NCBI GenBank assembly: GCA_035441325.1
Contig: DAOROA010000010.1
Span: 1-64,000 of the forward strand
Direction of reading: 5' to 3'
Length of the DNA stretch: 64,000 nt
From: Competibacter_A sp002352125
Lineage (GTDB): Bacteria; Pseudomonadota; Gammaproteobacteria; Competibacterales; Competibacteraceae
The notes beneath the pieces were generated by a model that was not told the origin of the DNA, did not search any database, and was given only the letters and a program-made list of their open reading frames with translations. Made by a program: the position numbers and the translations under genes. This document shows, piece after piece, positions 17,477-26,598 of the stretch; the stretch's first letter is position 1, and the number at the start of each line of letters is the position of its first letter.

Positions 17477-18472
17477 ATGAGCATCGAAAGCGAATTGATA
17501 CCGTACCATGCCGTGCGCGTGCTGGGAACCGGACCGGTTCTGGTGCTAGCACCGCATCCCGACGACGAAATCTTCGGTTGTGGGGGCGCCATCATGCGCC
17601 ATGTCGCCGCAGGCGATCCGGTCGCCGTCATCGTTTTGACCGACGGTGGTGGAGCGTGGGGCGACGGCCCGGAGCGAGAAGCTTACGTAGCGCAGCGGCG
17701 CGAGGAAAGCCGTGCGGCCGCCAACGTCTTGGGTTACGGAGAACCGGAGTTTTGGGAATACCGGGATCGGGAATTGTGCTGCGACGAACCATTGATACGG
17801 CGCTTGCTCGCCATCGCAACCGAATTTCGCTGGCTGTACGCACCCTCGCCCTACGAAATCCACCCCGACCATCGCGCCCTCGGATTGGCGGCATTGGAGG
17901 CCATCCGCCGCTCGAACGCAGCGGTCAGCCTGGCGTTCTACGAAATCGGTGCGCCGCTACCGCCCAACCGCCTTTTGGACATTTCCGATCTGTTGGATCG
18001 AAAACGTCGCGCGATTGCCTGTTTCACCGGCCAATTGGCCGCCCAAGCCTACGACCGACACGTCGAGGCGCTCAACCGCTACCGCACCTACACCCTCCCG
18101 CGCGAGGTAGAAGCGGCAGAAGCCTATTGGGTCGTTAGCCGGGACGAGGCGGAGCAAGAACGGTCGATCCTTCGTGCGACCCTCGCCAGACAGCGGCAAC
18201 CTTCTGGGTGGCCGGAACCGCTTCCGATGTCCGAACCGATCAAATCGCCAATCGATCTTCATCTCGAAAACGACGATCTTCGACAACAACTGGAGCACGC
18301 GCGCACGCGCGCTAGAGAGTTGCAAATCCAACTGGAAAACGAGCATCGGGAATGGCAACTTCGCCTCGATCAGCTAACCTCTTCGCGCTCCTGGCGTCTG
18401 ACCGCACCGCTGCGGATCGCCGCGAACTGGCTGCGGACGCGGCATGACCGGCATCTTGGCCGCTGCCGTTAA
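17477..18472 (+). CDS. PIG-L-type deacetylase with coiled-coil tail
   Basis: Predicted zinc-dependent N-deacetylase. The LmbE/PIG-L signature PHPDDEIFGCGG is near residue 29, and the downstream zinc histidine is in EIHPDHRALG. The domain ends near residue 230. A charged helix (EQLEHARTRARELQIQLE) and a short basic aromatic end (SRSWRLTAPLRIAANWLR) follow, a tail also found on two glycosyltransferases in this locus. Family members deacetylate GlcNAc moieties. The 3' end overlaps the following GT2 frame. Confidence 0.87.
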   Translation: MSIESELIPYHAVRVLGTGPVLVLAPHPDDEIFGCGGAIMRHVAAGDPVAVIVLTDGGGAWGDGPEREAYVAQRREESRAAANVLGYGEPEFWEYRDRELCCDEPLIRRLLAIATEFRWLYAPSPYEIHPDHRALGLAALEAIRRSNAAVSLAFYEIGAPLPPNRLLDISDLLDRKRRAIACFTGQLAAQAYDRHVEALNRYRTYTLPREVEAAEAYWVVSRDEAEQERSILRATLARQRQPSGWPEPLPMSEPIKSPIDLHLENDDLRQQLEHARTRARELQIQLENEHREWQLRLDQLTSSRSWRLTAPLRIAANWLRTRHDRHLGRCR

Positions 18473-19313
18473 AGACACGTCTAGGGGCGGCGTGAACGGG
18501 CTCGGTATCGCCATAGTCACCTACGCACCGGATTTGCCGGTACTGACCGAAACGTTGGACCGGCTTGGGCAAGCGTTGGCTCATGCCCGCCGACAAAATC
18601 GGCTGGCCGACGCCCGGTTGATTCTGGTGGATAATGGCCCTGGTCCGACGTGGAAAAACTCGTTGCAGCCCATCCTGGATGCGGCAGCGTTGCCGGCAAC
18701 CGTCGAACTCCTGAGCGGTCACGGCAATATTGGCTACGGCGCCGCGCACAACTTGGCGTTGAGCCGGCACGATCTGGAATTTCACCTGATTCTGAATCCC
18801 GACGCGTTGTTGGATGAAGATGCCCTAAGCGAAGGCTTGGCGTTTCTGGCCGCCCACCCCGAAGCCGGACTGCTGGCGCCCGCGGTTTGGGGTCCGGATG
18901 GCCAACGCCAATACCTTTGCAAAGCTTATCCGACGGCGCTGGATCTAGCTCTGCGGGGATTTGCGCCGATTTGGTTGAAGCGATTATTTCGCGCGAGGTT
19001 AGAGCACTACGAGCTGCGCGACCGGATCGGTGAGACGGTATACTGGGATCCGCCGCTGATTAGCGGCTGTTTCATGCTGGCCCGGCGCGATCCCTTGGTT
19101 CGCGCGAAGGGCTTCCATCGAGATTATTTTTTGTATTTCGAGGATTACGATCTCAGCCTGCGGTTGGCCGAACACGCCCGTTTGGTCTTCGTGCCCGCAG
19201 TGCGCATCGTCCATCTGGGTGGTCATGCCGCTCGCAAGGGATTCCGCCATATCTTTTTATTTTTGTGCTCGGCCGCATCCTTCTTCAACCGGCATGGCTG
19301 GCGGTGGTGGTAG
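18444..19313 (+). CDS. Family 2 glycosyltransferase, rhamnosyltransferase-like
   Basis: 289 residues if the ATG at 18444 is used, overlapping the PIG-L gene by 29 bases. A GTG at 18492 with AGGGG just upstream would give 273 residues and starts next to the conserved GLGIAIVTYAPD strand, so it may be the real start. HGNIGYGAAHNLAL and ILNPDALLDEDAL are the WbbL-like rhamnosyltransferase motifs (the NPD triplet replaces DxD), and YFLYFEDYDLSLRL is the usual catalytic-loop segment. dTDP-rhamnose from the rfb genes in this window would be a plausible donor. Confidence 0.9.
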   Translation: MTGILAAAVKDTSRGGVNGLGIAIVTYAPDLPVLTETLDRLGQALAHARRQNRLADARLILVDNGPGPTWKNSLQPILDAAALPATVELLSGHGNIGYGAAHNLALSRHDLEFHLILNPDALLDEDALSEGLAFLAAHPEAGLLAPAVWGPDGQRQYLCKAYPTALDLALRGFAPIWLKRLFRARLEHYELRDRIGETVYWDPPLISGCFMLARRDPLVRAKGFHRDYFLYFEDYDLSLRLAEHARLVFVPAVRIVHLGGHAARKGFRHIFLFLCSAASFFNRHGWRWW

Positions 19314-19376
19314 TTCCGCGCTGGCTTAAAGCCTCCATCAATTTTTTAGCTTCACGATCAAAGCCGGAGTCACGCA

Positions 19377-20519
19377 TTGTTGGCCGGAATTGCTTCCTCT
19401 CATTTGCCCGCCCCCATCGAGAACGATTCGGTAGATCAACCTCTCGTTAGCATCATCATCCGCAGCATGGCGCGATCTTCTCTCGCCGAAGCGCTCGATA
19501 GCATCGCCGCGCAAACCTATCCTCGCATCGAAGCAGTGGTAGTCGATGCCTACGGACTCGGCCATCCGCCGCCCGGCGAGAGCTGCGGACGCTTTCCGCT
19601 GCGCTTTGTAGTGCATGGCAAGCCGCTAGACCGCAGCGCCGCCGCCAATGCCGGGTTAACGGCCGCATACGGCTATTACGTTGGCTTTCTGGACGATGAC
19701 GATATGTTGCTTCCCCAACACGTATCGGTACTGGTCGAGGCTTTACGGCGGCAACGAACAGCGCGCGTGGCTTACAGCGGCGTGCGGATGATCGCCTATC
19801 GGCCCGACGGCAGCGTCGGGTTAGACGTTCCGCTCAATCGACCTTTCCATCTGCCGAGCCTGCGCGCCCAGAACTACATCCCAATGCATGCGGTACTGTT
19901 CGAACGCGAGCTAGCGGAAGCAGGATGCCGGTTCGACGAAGAGTTAGCGTTGTACGAAGACTGGGATTTTTGGTTGCAACTGGCCCAACGCAGCGAATTC
20001 CTGCACGTCGATCAAATCACCGCCTGCTACCGCAATTTCGGCCATTCCGGTTTCGGTCTACAGGCCGACGCCACTAAAATCGCTGCAGGACGCGCCGCGC
20101 TGTTCGATAAATGGCGAACCATTTGGTCCGGAGCGGAGTTAAGCGAAGCACTGGCCGCGTTGCGCGATGGCATCATCCACAAGCAACCCTGCGACCGCAC
20201 GCCGGAATCTTCGGCACTCGAATCGATCAACGCGCAATTAGCCGCGCAAAGCGCCTTGATCGAACAACTGCGAGCGCGGCTGGAAAGCGATTGGCGCGAC
20301 CGGGGGGTAGCCGACGATTACCGGCGCCGCGCCGACGAACTGTTGGAGACGGTAGCGAACCTGCAAGACCAGCTAGCCGAACAATCCCGGCAACTCGCAG
20401 AAGTCTATCGGTCCAGCTCCTGGCGGATTACTCGGCCGCTGCGCGGACTGGCGCGCGCCATGCGGCGATTGTTGAATTCAGCACCGCTACGATCCTCTTA
20501 TCCTGGCAAACCGCGCTAG
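19377..20519 (+). CDS. Family 2 glycosyltransferase with C-terminal coiled coil
   Basis: 380 residues. The only start that keeps the first GT2 strand (QPLVSIIIRSM) is the TTG at 19377, seven bases behind GGAG; the first ATG would cut into the fold. The metal-binding motif is GFLDDDDMLLPQH near residue 103, and EDWDFWLQLAQ is the catalytic-helix segment. Residues 280-380 form a heptad-like helix ending in YRSSSWRITRPLRGLARAMRR, the tail shared with the PIG-L protein and the 812-residue glycosyltransferase. It converges with, and overlaps by 33 bases, the next gene. Confidence 0.88.
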   Translation: MLAGIASSHLPAPIENDSVDQPLVSIIIRSMARSSLAEALDSIAAQTYPRIEAVVVDAYGLGHPPPGESCGRFPLRFVVHGKPLDRSAAANAGLTAAYGYYVGFLDDDDMLLPQHVSVLVEALRRQRTARVAYSGVRMIAYRPDGSVGLDVPLNRPFHLPSLRAQNYIPMHAVLFERELAEAGCRFDEELALYEDWDFWLQLAQRSEFLHVDQITACYRNFGHSGFGLQADATKIAAGRAALFDKWRTIWSGAELSEALAALRDGIIHKQPCDRTPESSALESINAQLAAQSALIEQLRARLESDWRDRGVADDYRRRADELLETVANLQDQLAEQSRQLAEVYRSSSWRITRPLRGLARAMRRLLNSAPLRSSYPGKPR

Positions 20520-21470
20520 CACCACCGAATTTCGGGCCATCGTACGGCGGATATCGCCATCGTTCGCGCGTCGTTGTTTCTGAATCTGCCGCCGTTGCCG
20601 CCAGATTTGCGGAAGCCCCCGCAGCGCATCCCATTTGGCTCGCAGCACGACACTGCCTTGGCCGCGCAGCGTAAACCAGATCACCGACCCCAGATTCAAC
20701 AGTAAATGCTGCGGTAGATACAGCCAAAACAACGGAGCGGGCATGTTCTTGCACCAAGTCCAAACTAGGTTGCGATGGCCGTGGTAGATCGAAAACGGGC
20801 TGCGCTTGCCGGTTACCGCCGAACCGACATGCCGAACCACGGCATCGGGTACGTAGCGGCAACCATAACCGAGCAAACGCAACCTAAATCCCAGATCGAC
20901 ATCCTCGAAATAACAAAAATAACTTTCGTCGAACCCGCCCGCTTCACAAAACGCTTCGCGGCGATAGAGAGCCGCCGCCGCGCAGGACGCGAAGATTTCG
21001 CCGGCCTCGCTCGTCCCCGAGGCAATCGGTCGGCCATGATCGCGCCGCCACGCCAGTCCGCTGGCATGATAAACGTCACCCGTGCCGTCTAGCCGGCCAG
21101 GATCGCCGGCATCTACCAGACGGGCACCGAAGCTGGCGCATTCGGGATGCGCTTGCGCCGCTGCCAACAACCGTTCCAGCCAATCCGGTTCCGGAAAAGC
21201 ATCGGGATTGAGCAACGCTAACCATTCAACTTCGCCCGCTCGCCGCACCGCCACATTGTTCGCCGCCGCAAATCCCAGGTTACGATCCAGCCGGACGACT
21301 TCAATCTCGGGATAATCGTTCTCCAACCGGTCGGCCGAACCATCGCGACTGGCGTTGTCCACCACGATAACTCGTTCTGGACGCCGCGTTTGGACGCGTA
21401 AATGGCGCAAACACTCGCCCAACAGCATTCCGCCGTTGAAATTGACGATGACCACCGCGATCCTAGCCAT
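20487..21470 (-). CDS. Family 2 glycosyltransferase, rhamnosyltransferase-like
   Basis: 327 residues from the ATG at 21470, which begins MARIAVVIVNFNGG, the standard WbbL-type opening. VDNASRDGSAD, NLGFAAANNVAVR, LNPDAFPEPDWL and YFCYFEDVDLGFRLR are all present in order, with a cysteine-containing PDAVVRHVGS segment after them. The C-terminus has a hydrophobic/amphipathic stretch (PLFWLYLPQHLLLNLGSVIWF) that probably binds the membrane. It lies downstream of the 812-residue enzyme on the same strand. Confidence 0.9.
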   Translation of the reverse strand: MARIAVVIVNFNGGMLLGECLRHLRVQTRRPERVIVVDNASRDGSADRLENDYPEIEVVRLDRNLGFAAANNVAVRRAGEVEWLALLNPDAFPEPDWLERLLAAAQAHPECASFGARLVDAGDPGRLDGTGDVYHASGLAWRRDHGRPIASGTSEAGEIFASCAAAALYRREAFCEAGGFDESYFCYFEDVDLGFRLRLLGYGCRYVPDAVVRHVGSAVTGKRSPFSIYHGHRNLVWTWCKNMPAPLFWLYLPQHLLLNLGSVIWFTLRGQGSVVLRAKWDALRGLPQIWRQRRQIQKQRRANDGDIRRTMARNSVVLARFARIRGS

Positions 21471-21632
21471 GCCATCACATTCTACGTACCGGCGAGCGGT
21501 TGACGTTTTTGCGCACCGCGACAATTGCATCGACGTTATCGACTCCCGGCCCTAGCAGACAACCAACGGTACGAGATCGATGCTCATCACTAATCAAGCC
21601 CGTCCTTTCAGGCTCTCGACCATCGCCTCAAT

Positions 21633-24071
21633 TTAGTTAAGTATTGTTGGTAATCGGGCACTTCGAAGTCGCCGATACTGGCGACTCAACCAGCGCACTG
21701 GCCGAGTCAGCCACCAAGAGGTGGATGAATAGATTTCTCGGATAACCTGTTTTCGGTCTTCCAACTGCCTTTGCAGTTCCTCATTATACTGCCTAACCTT
21801 CTCATTATTTTGACACTGCTCCGCAAGGCGTTGCTCCAATTGAACCAGCGCTTGCTCTTTGTTAACCAGCGCTTGTTCTCTATCAGCCAATTGCTCACTT
21901 AAGGCGTTCTGCTTTGCCAATAAAGCATTCCACCAAGTTTCTACCACCAACCAAGTTAACGGCCGATCAGCAGGCGGTTGAACTAGATTTTTAATAATTT
22001 CAATCAATCGATCACGCCCCAAATTATCGATTATCGAATCCGTCAATTCGGGATAAATATACTCGGACTTAATTAACTTATCGAGATTAACCTGATCGAA
22101 TGCACTGCCAAGAATGCTTTGACTAACGCCAGTCGAGTACCGCTCTAAGTAAGCGTGAGGAATCAAGCGCCACAAAGGTAGTTTGGATTTTTCTGCTTCG
22201 GGTAGCGCCCTAGTCACGATATCAAGTAACTGGTTATTGACCGTTTGCGCCGGAGTGTCCCATTCGATCAAGTAAGCCTTCGAGTAATCGCTTAGCCGTT
22301 CGACAAAGGCGCCAAATCTAGGTGCCAGAATAGGCAAACCTGAATCTAATGCAGCGCTCAAAGTATAAGAGTAAGTTTCTGGCCATTGTGCTGGGAAATA
22401 GATTACATCCGCCTGTTCAAAAGCGATAAGCGTAGATAAATCCTTATCTGCATAAGGCCCGCTAAAAAAAATCGGTAACTCGGGCTCGGCACCGCCCAGT
22501 ATACCCATCGGGAGTTTTTCGTAGGAGCGAAATCCCAATACTCGAAAAGAAAGCGGTAAATGTCTTTTTTTAGCATCTTTTGCACAAGCTTCTAATTGCC
22601 TTCCACCTTTCGCAGGAGACATCATTCCCAACACCAGCACTTTAGCTGTCTTCAACTCTGGATGAGATAAATGTACAAAATTTGCGTCAGGAATATACTT
22701 TTTAATACGGTCGATTACATCTTGCGATGGGCCAATGACTCGTTCTGCGGCTGCTAGCAAATTATGAAAATAGCTGCGCCAAGCCGTAATATCGAGCCGC
22801 CATTGGGGAGGGCGCTCTTCAAGGCATTTATTACAGCCGCTCGCTTCTGGTTCACCACAGTAACGCCCATCTGGCATGGTCAAATTAAATTGCGGACAAA
22901 CTGGAAAATAATCATGTAAAGTATAATCGTATGGTACCCGTAATTTTTGCGGCAGGGAGGCTATAAGAGGATGATGGCCAATCAGATGGTGAAAATGCAC
23001 TCGCACCACCCCTATTTCCTCAAGAAGGCAGACCAAATCATCAAAATTTGTCGGGATGAAGAAATAAAACTTCAACTCCTCATCCGTTCTAGCCCACTCC
23101 AAGATTACCTTGGTCCCTTCGTATGGCTTCAAAATTAATATTTCAAATTGCGATTCAAGCAAATACGCCAGCTCTTGGACATGTTTATCGGTACCACCAC
23201 CCAAGCAATGGTGGATAAATAATAAGCGTGGCTTGTTGGAGCGCCGAAGCCGCATAAAATCGATGCACCGACGCAACTGTCGTGCTGGATCGACTGCTAC
23301 ATGAGATGCTATTTGCTGATCGTAAGCAGGATAAAGAGCGCGTAATCGCTCCATAGATTTTTGCATTAACGAGTCGCTTTCTGCTCCAAAAGATACTGCA
23401 CCTTGATGGTAGACAAAAACATCACCACATAACAAATGCTTGAAACCCAATCCGCTAGCTCGCAAACAGAAATCATTCTCCTCGCCGTAACCACGGCCGA
23501 ACCGTTGAGCGTCGAAATAACCAACTTGCTCGATACATCGTCGCGTGATATACATACAAAAACCGATCGCCGTAGGGATTTCCACGTAGCGCTGGGTATT
23601 TGTTACGGCAAATAATCCATCTAATTCAGCAAGCTTATCTTCGGCGGGAAAAAATAAATTATCCTGGCAAAAACATGGATAGCTACAAATAGTAGCATTG
23701 TTGGAAAATGGCGTTGCCGTGCCGACTAACGAATCACTATAAGCACAGCGACGCAATCGATCCAACCAATCACCATGAACTTCGGTATCGCTGTTAAGCA
23801 ACACCACATCGCGATCTGGATGCAAAACCATCCCACGATTGGCGGCATTGACAAAACCCAAGTTGATCGGGTTTACCAGTAAGGTGATGGCACCAACGCT
23901 ATCTGCCAACTCGCGGAGCCAAGCAGAAAGATCTGCTTCGGGACTACAGTCATCGATCACCACGATCTCGTGCGTAGTTCGCTGCGGAAATGCCAGCACG
24001 CTCTCCAGACAGCGCCGGGTAACAGCCACGTCTTTAAAAACAGGGATAACGATATCAACTTCAATCGACAA
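21633..24071 (-). CDS. Two-domain (GT2 plus GT4) glycosyltransferase
   Basis: 812 residues, probably adding two sugars or acting as a polymerising transferase. Residues 1-270 are GT2 (DIVIPVFKDVAVTRRCLES, DDCSPEADLS, LLNSDTEVHGDW, GYGEENDFCLR). Residues 285-650 look GT-B/GT4-like (LLFIHHCLGGGTDKHVQELA, PSQDVIDRIKKYIP). Residues 720-790 are a coiled coil with repeated EQALV units, ending YSSTSWWLTRPVRWLSRQ. The only start ahead of the first strand is a TTG at 24071. The gene is clearly richer in A+T than its neighbours, suggesting acquisition by transfer. Confidence 0.87.
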   Translation of the reverse strand: MSIEVDIVIPVFKDVAVTRRCLESVLAFPQRTTHEIVVIDDCSPEADLSAWLRELADSVGAITLLVNPINLGFVNAANRGMVLHPDRDVVLLNSDTEVHGDWLDRLRRCAYSDSLVGTATPFSNNATICSYPCFCQDNLFFPAEDKLAELDGLFAVTNTQRYVEIPTAIGFCMYITRRCIEQVGYFDAQRFGRGYGEENDFCLRASGLGFKHLLCGDVFVYHQGAVSFGAESDSLMQKSMERLRALYPAYDQQIASHVAVDPARQLRRCIDFMRLRRSNKPRLLFIHHCLGGGTDKHVQELAYLLESQFEILILKPYEGTKVILEWARTDEELKFYFFIPTNFDDLVCLLEEIGVVRVHFHHLIGHHPLIASLPQKLRVPYDYTLHDYFPVCPQFNLTMPDGRYCGEPEASGCNKCLEERPPQWRLDITAWRSYFHNLLAAAERVIGPSQDVIDRIKKYIPDANFVHLSHPELKTAKVLVLGMMSPAKGGRQLEACAKDAKKRHLPLSFRVLGFRSYEKLPMGILGGAEPELPIFFSGPYADKDLSTLIAFEQADVIYFPAQWPETYSYTLSAALDSGLPILAPRFGAFVERLSDYSKAYLIEWDTPAQTVNNQLLDIVTRALPEAEKSKLPLWRLIPHAYLERYSTGVSQSILGSAFDQVNLDKLIKSEYIYPELTDSIIDNLGRDRLIEIIKNLVQPPADRPLTWLVVETWWNALLAKQNALSEQLADREQALVNKEQALVQLEQRLAEQCQNNEKVRQYNEELQRQLEDRKQVIREIYSSTSWWLTRPVRWLSRQYRRLRSARLPTILN

Positions 24072-24250
24072 GGCAAATTAACCTTTTGATAGAAAGAATA
24101 TAATACGGAGCTATACTACAACCGTTTAATTGTAACGCACTATCCGATGATCCCGCGATCATCTTTTCGGCTGGACTATCGCTTTGCGAACCGATGTGAT
24201 CAGTGCGATATTTTATCTTGGGAATTTGCAAGCAATACTAGCGGAAAATA
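24072..24250. other. AT-rich gap between the exporter and the two-domain transferase
   Basis: 179 bases, A+T-rich like the gene to its left. Promoter-like AT patches lie around 24095-24140 on the minus strand, but I could not align a convincing -35/-10 pair. No terminator hairpin after the exporter gene was found. Confidence 0.3.
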
Positions 24251-25417
24251 TCAACTCAACTCCCAACGATTTTCCAAATAACAAACCCCAAGTTCCCGAG
24301 AGTCCTTGAGTACTTCCAGATCGGGCAATACTTTTTCGTGATAAACCATTAGACCCTGATCGTCGAACACGCGCGCATGGGCAGTATAGAGACCACCGAG
24401 CAACGGCACGCTGGGATATGTAATCAAAACTTCCCGCCGCCGACCGCACAGTGGCGGCCGACCGGATAAGTGGGTACCGGTGACGTATACGCCACGACCG
24501 TCGTCCATTTTGATCGACAGGGTCAGGTGAAACGGTAAATCATCGTGAGCGCTTTCCAAGCGTAACCGGAATCGTAAATCGTCCCCGCGTCGGCAAGGTA
24601 GCTCGCTTAGCAGCTCCAAGCTAACGATACGCACCGGTGTCTCGGATCGGGCGCCAGCTTCGGCTTGCTCGCGACGAGTATTACGCTGCGCCTGCCAAGC
24701 TTCGTAAGCGGGAATCACGCGGGCCGTTTCGCCATGCAGACGAATTCGGCCACCTTCCAGCCAGAGCGTTTCGTCGCAAAACATGCTGACTTGATACACG
24801 CTATGAGAGCAAAAGATGATGGTGCGACCGCGATTTCTGAACTCCATCATCCGGTCGATGCACTTTTTTTGGAAGTACGCATCACCTACCGATAGCGCCT
24901 CGTCCACGATCAAGATATCCGGATCCAGCGAAGCGATCAGCGAAAAAGCCAGCCGCATTCGCATGCCGGTAGAATAGGTCTTCAGCGGCCGATCAACGAA
25001 CGATTCGAGCTCGGCGAAGGCAACGATTTCGTCGAGCCTGGATTGGATCAACTGCCGCGGTAGCCCCAATACATCCCCGTAAAGAAAGATGTTCTGGCGA
25101 CCAGTGAACTCGGGATGAAATCCAACACCGAGCTCTAGCAACCCCAAAACCGAACCGTCGCGCTCGATAGTCCCTTGCGTGGGCGTCAGCGTGCCGGCGA
25201 TGAGTTGCAGCAGGGTACTCTTGCCGGCACCGTTATTGCCGATCACTCCCAAAGTTTGGCCGTGGGCCAATTCGAAATTGACGTTCCATAACGCCACGAA
25301 GTCGCTGTGGCGCGGCCGTCGAAACAGCAGTTCCTTAAGTCGATCAATGGGCTGATCGTACAATCGGTAAACTTTGCTCAGACCGTTAACGCGTAAAGCC
25401 GGCTTGGCATCGTTCAT
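24251..25417 (-). CDS. ABC transporter ATP-binding protein, Wzt type
   Basis: ATPase of a polysaccharide exporter at the inner membrane. The 388-residue protein has Walker A GNNGAGKSTLLQ near residue 57, the LSG-type signature YSTGMRMRLAFS, and Walker B ILIVDEALSVGD. Residues 245-388 form an extra C-terminal domain (Wzt-C-like, beta-rich), which in O-antigen exporters recognises the finished glycan's end. Its ATG overlaps the upstream GT4 stop as ATGA. With the permease two genes upstream it forms a complete exporter. Confidence 0.93.
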   Translation of the reverse strand: MNDAKPALRVNGLSKVYRLYDQPIDRLKELLFRRPRHSDFVALWNVNFELAHGQTLGVIGNNGAGKSTLLQLIAGTLTPTQGTIERDGSVLGLLELGVGFHPEFTGRQNIFLYGDVLGLPRQLIQSRLDEIVAFAELESFVDRPLKTYSTGMRMRLAFSLIASLDPDILIVDEALSVGDAYFQKKCIDRMMEFRNRGRTIIFCSHSVYQVSMFCDETLWLEGGRIRLHGETARVIPAYEAWQAQRNTRREQAEAGARSETPVRIVSLELLSELPCRRGDDLRFRLRLESAHDDLPFHLTLSIKMDDGRGVYVTGTHLSGRPPLCGRRREVLITYPSVPLLGGLYTAHARVFDDQGLMVYHEKVLPDLEVLKDSRELGVCYLENRWELS

Positions 25418-26580
25418 GCTATGTTCTGAGATCCAAAGTCGCGATGCGCCAACCCGACGAAAACCGTCTCATAAGCTCTCACCATCCGTTCGATGGATAA
25501 CTGTTCCGCTCGTTGTCGACCTCGCGCCACCAATGCCTGTCGGCCAAGCGGATCAGCTAGCAGCCGCAATATCGCATCCGCCAGCGCGGTCGGATTGTTC
25601 GGTGGAACCAGAATTCCGCATTCGCTGTCGCCGAGAATTTCGCGCGGGCCGTAAGGACAATCGGTGGCAACCACCGCCGCTCCGCAGGCTAAGGCCTCCA
25701 GCACGGTATAACCGAACCCTTCGAATTCGCAGGTATGAACGAACAAATCAGCGCGACGCAGATAAGGGTGGACATTGTCGCGATAGCCCAGCAAACGCAC
25801 CGATTCCGCTAAACCATAGGCGGTAATTCGCGTCTCCAAGCTAGCTCGTTCCGGGCCATCGCCGAGAATGACCAGCACCGCCGGTCGCACCGCTCGCACC
25901 CGACAGAAAGCGTCCAGCAAAAGTCCCAAATTCTTTTCCGGAGCTAATCGGGCGATGGCGCAAATGATCGGCACCTCCCCTGCCAGATCGGCAAGTTCCG
26001 GAACCGGCATTTGCGCAGCTTGCGCTACCGCCGCGCGGTCAATACCATTGGGAATAGTGATTGTGCGTGAGGTAAGTGCCAAAAAACGTCGGCGTAACTC
26101 TTTCGCCGTGCCGTGAGATGGCACGATGACTCGGTCCGCCAGCAACGCAGTGCCTGCCACTGCTGCTCGCAAAAACAGCCGGCGGCGAAATCCTCGCTCG
26201 TAGTGGCGCATGTATTCGTAAAACGGCCCCCGGTAACTGGCTACCGTTCGGGTCTGCGCTCCGGCCAGCCGGACGCCCAGCACCACCAAGCTCGACGAGT
26301 AATGCATCATGCCGAGCGCTACATCCGGTGCCAGATCGCGTATCAACTTTCCCGTAGTTTGCGCATCCCGGTACAGGATGCCGGGTGCCGTAAAGCCTGC
26401 CTCCAAATGGTACTGCAAGGCATCCACAAACGTGTCATAGGCTTCCGGTAGATAGGGTCGCAGTACGGCAGGCGCGACCAGCGTGATCCGCTCGACTTGG
26501 GTCCGGTCGAGATGGCCCAGCAAATTGGCGGTCGTTCGTTCGGCACCACCGAAAACGTGGGCCATGTGCAAAATCAGCAA
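25414..26580 (-). CDS. Family 4 glycosyltransferase between exporter genes
   Basis: 388 residues. The frame opens at a TTG at 26580 giving (M)LILHMAHVFGGAERTTANLL, which matches the usual GT4 beginning; an ATG five codons later would remove the first strand. The donor-domain signature is VHTCEFEGFGYTVLEALACGAAVV followed by GILVPPNNPTALADAI. AGGAG lies upstream, about 15 bases away. It sits between the permease and ATPase genes, so it likely builds the exported glycan. Confidence 0.92.
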   Translation of the reverse strand: MLILHMAHVFGGAERTTANLLGHLDRTQVERITLVAPAVLRPYLPEAYDTFVDALQYHLEAGFTAPGILYRDAQTTGKLIRDLAPDVALGMMHYSSSLVVLGVRLAGAQTRTVASYRGPFYEYMRHYERGFRRRLFLRAAVAGTALLADRVIVPSHGTAKELRRRFLALTSRTITIPNGIDRAAVAQAAQMPVPELADLAGEVPIICAIARLAPEKNLGLLLDAFCRVRAVRPAVLVILGDGPERASLETRITAYGLAESVRLLGYRDNVHPYLRRADLFVHTCEFEGFGYTVLEALACGAAVVATDCPYGPREILGDSECGILVPPNNPTALADAILRLLADPLGRQALVARGRQRAEQLSIERMVRAYETVFVGLAHRDFGSQNIA

Positions 26581-26598
26581 ATGGATGGATGCCGTCTC

